From contig JAPUDV010000119.1 in assembly GCA_027492875.1 (NCBI GenBank), forward strand, positions 1-44,141: DNA of 44,141 nucleotides, read 5' to 3'. This document shows positions 44,118-44,141 of the stretch, one piece after another; position 1 is the stretch's first letter; each line of letters begins with the position of its first letter. This DNA comes from Candidatus Competibacteraceae bacterium. Lineage in GTDB: Bacteria; Pseudomonadota; Gammaproteobacteria; Competibacterales; Competibacteraceae. Under the pieces are notes generated by a model that was given only the letters and a program-made list of their open reading frames with translations, was not told where the DNA came from and searched no databases. The translations under genes and the position numbers were made by a program.

Positions 44118-44141
44118 CGACGGCGGTCCTTTACTAAATCG

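Noticed and set aside
1..44141. CRISPR arrays, tRNA, rRNA, integrases or phage genes
   Set aside because: No direct-repeat array, tRNA-like or rRNA-like sequence, or mobile-element protein was found by reading through the window.

Overview
This window looks like chromosomal DNA from a high-GC (about two thirds G+C by eye) gammaproteobacterium. The best evidence is the rhlB (divergent) / trxA-rho arrangement, which matches the E. coli order, plus a full-length E. coli-type PurL, PrlC, glutathione reductase, UbiT and a PilU-type ATPase. A glycogen-using, biofilm- or floc-forming lineage such as Competibacteraceae would fit, but that is inference. I see no rRNA, tRNA, CRISPR array, phage or autonomous transposon. 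The window is nearly fully coding, with 38 protein genes supported.

Layout. 0.2-5.6 kb (+): DedA-PAP2-LssY membrane fusion, an isochorismatase-fold hydrolase, ispG (isoprenoids) and mgtE (Mg2+). 5.7-6.7 kb (-): a lipoprotein and a Cys-bearing unknown protein, divergent from an orphan ParA (6.9-7.7 kb). 7.7-11.3 kb: two glycosyltransferase-like genes, a sirtuin and a 105-residue orphan. 11.6-19.5 kb: glycogen phosphorylase with a clear terminator, an M23 peptidase, glutathione reductase, gamma carbonic anhydrase, a LysE exporter, and a LemA / GIDE-type membrane pair. 19.6-21.6 kb: oligopeptidase A. 21.8-30.8 kb (-): a long co-directional run, read from the right as rhlB, ggt, pilU, a HAD phosphatase and siaA-siaB-siaC-siaD. 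31.1-37.5 kb (+): trxA, rho, ubiT, purL. 37.6-42.7 kb (+): a quinone oxidoreductase and a thiamin thiazole cluster thiO-thiS-thiG-thiE plus an E1-rhodanese fusion. 42.7-44.1 kb (-): a histone-deacetylase-family enzyme overlapped with a two-CBS protein.

How the genes work together. The sia genes form a phospho-switch (phosphatase SiaA, kinase SiaB, target SiaC) that in Pseudomonas controls the diguanylate cyclase SiaD; here SiaD carries an extra PAS domain. ThiO makes the imine from glycine, ThiS carries the sulfur, the ThiF/MoeB-rhodanese fusion probably loads ThiS, ThiG builds the thiazole and ThiE joins it to the pyrimidine. RhlB and Rho act on RNA.

The least explained element is a 113-bp structured repeat present twice (21670-21782 and 27901-28013). 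It has TIR-like ends, an inner inverted repeat and two small hairpins. Most differences between the copies leave the predicted fold intact. The second copy supplies the stop codon of ggt and lies just upstream of pilU.
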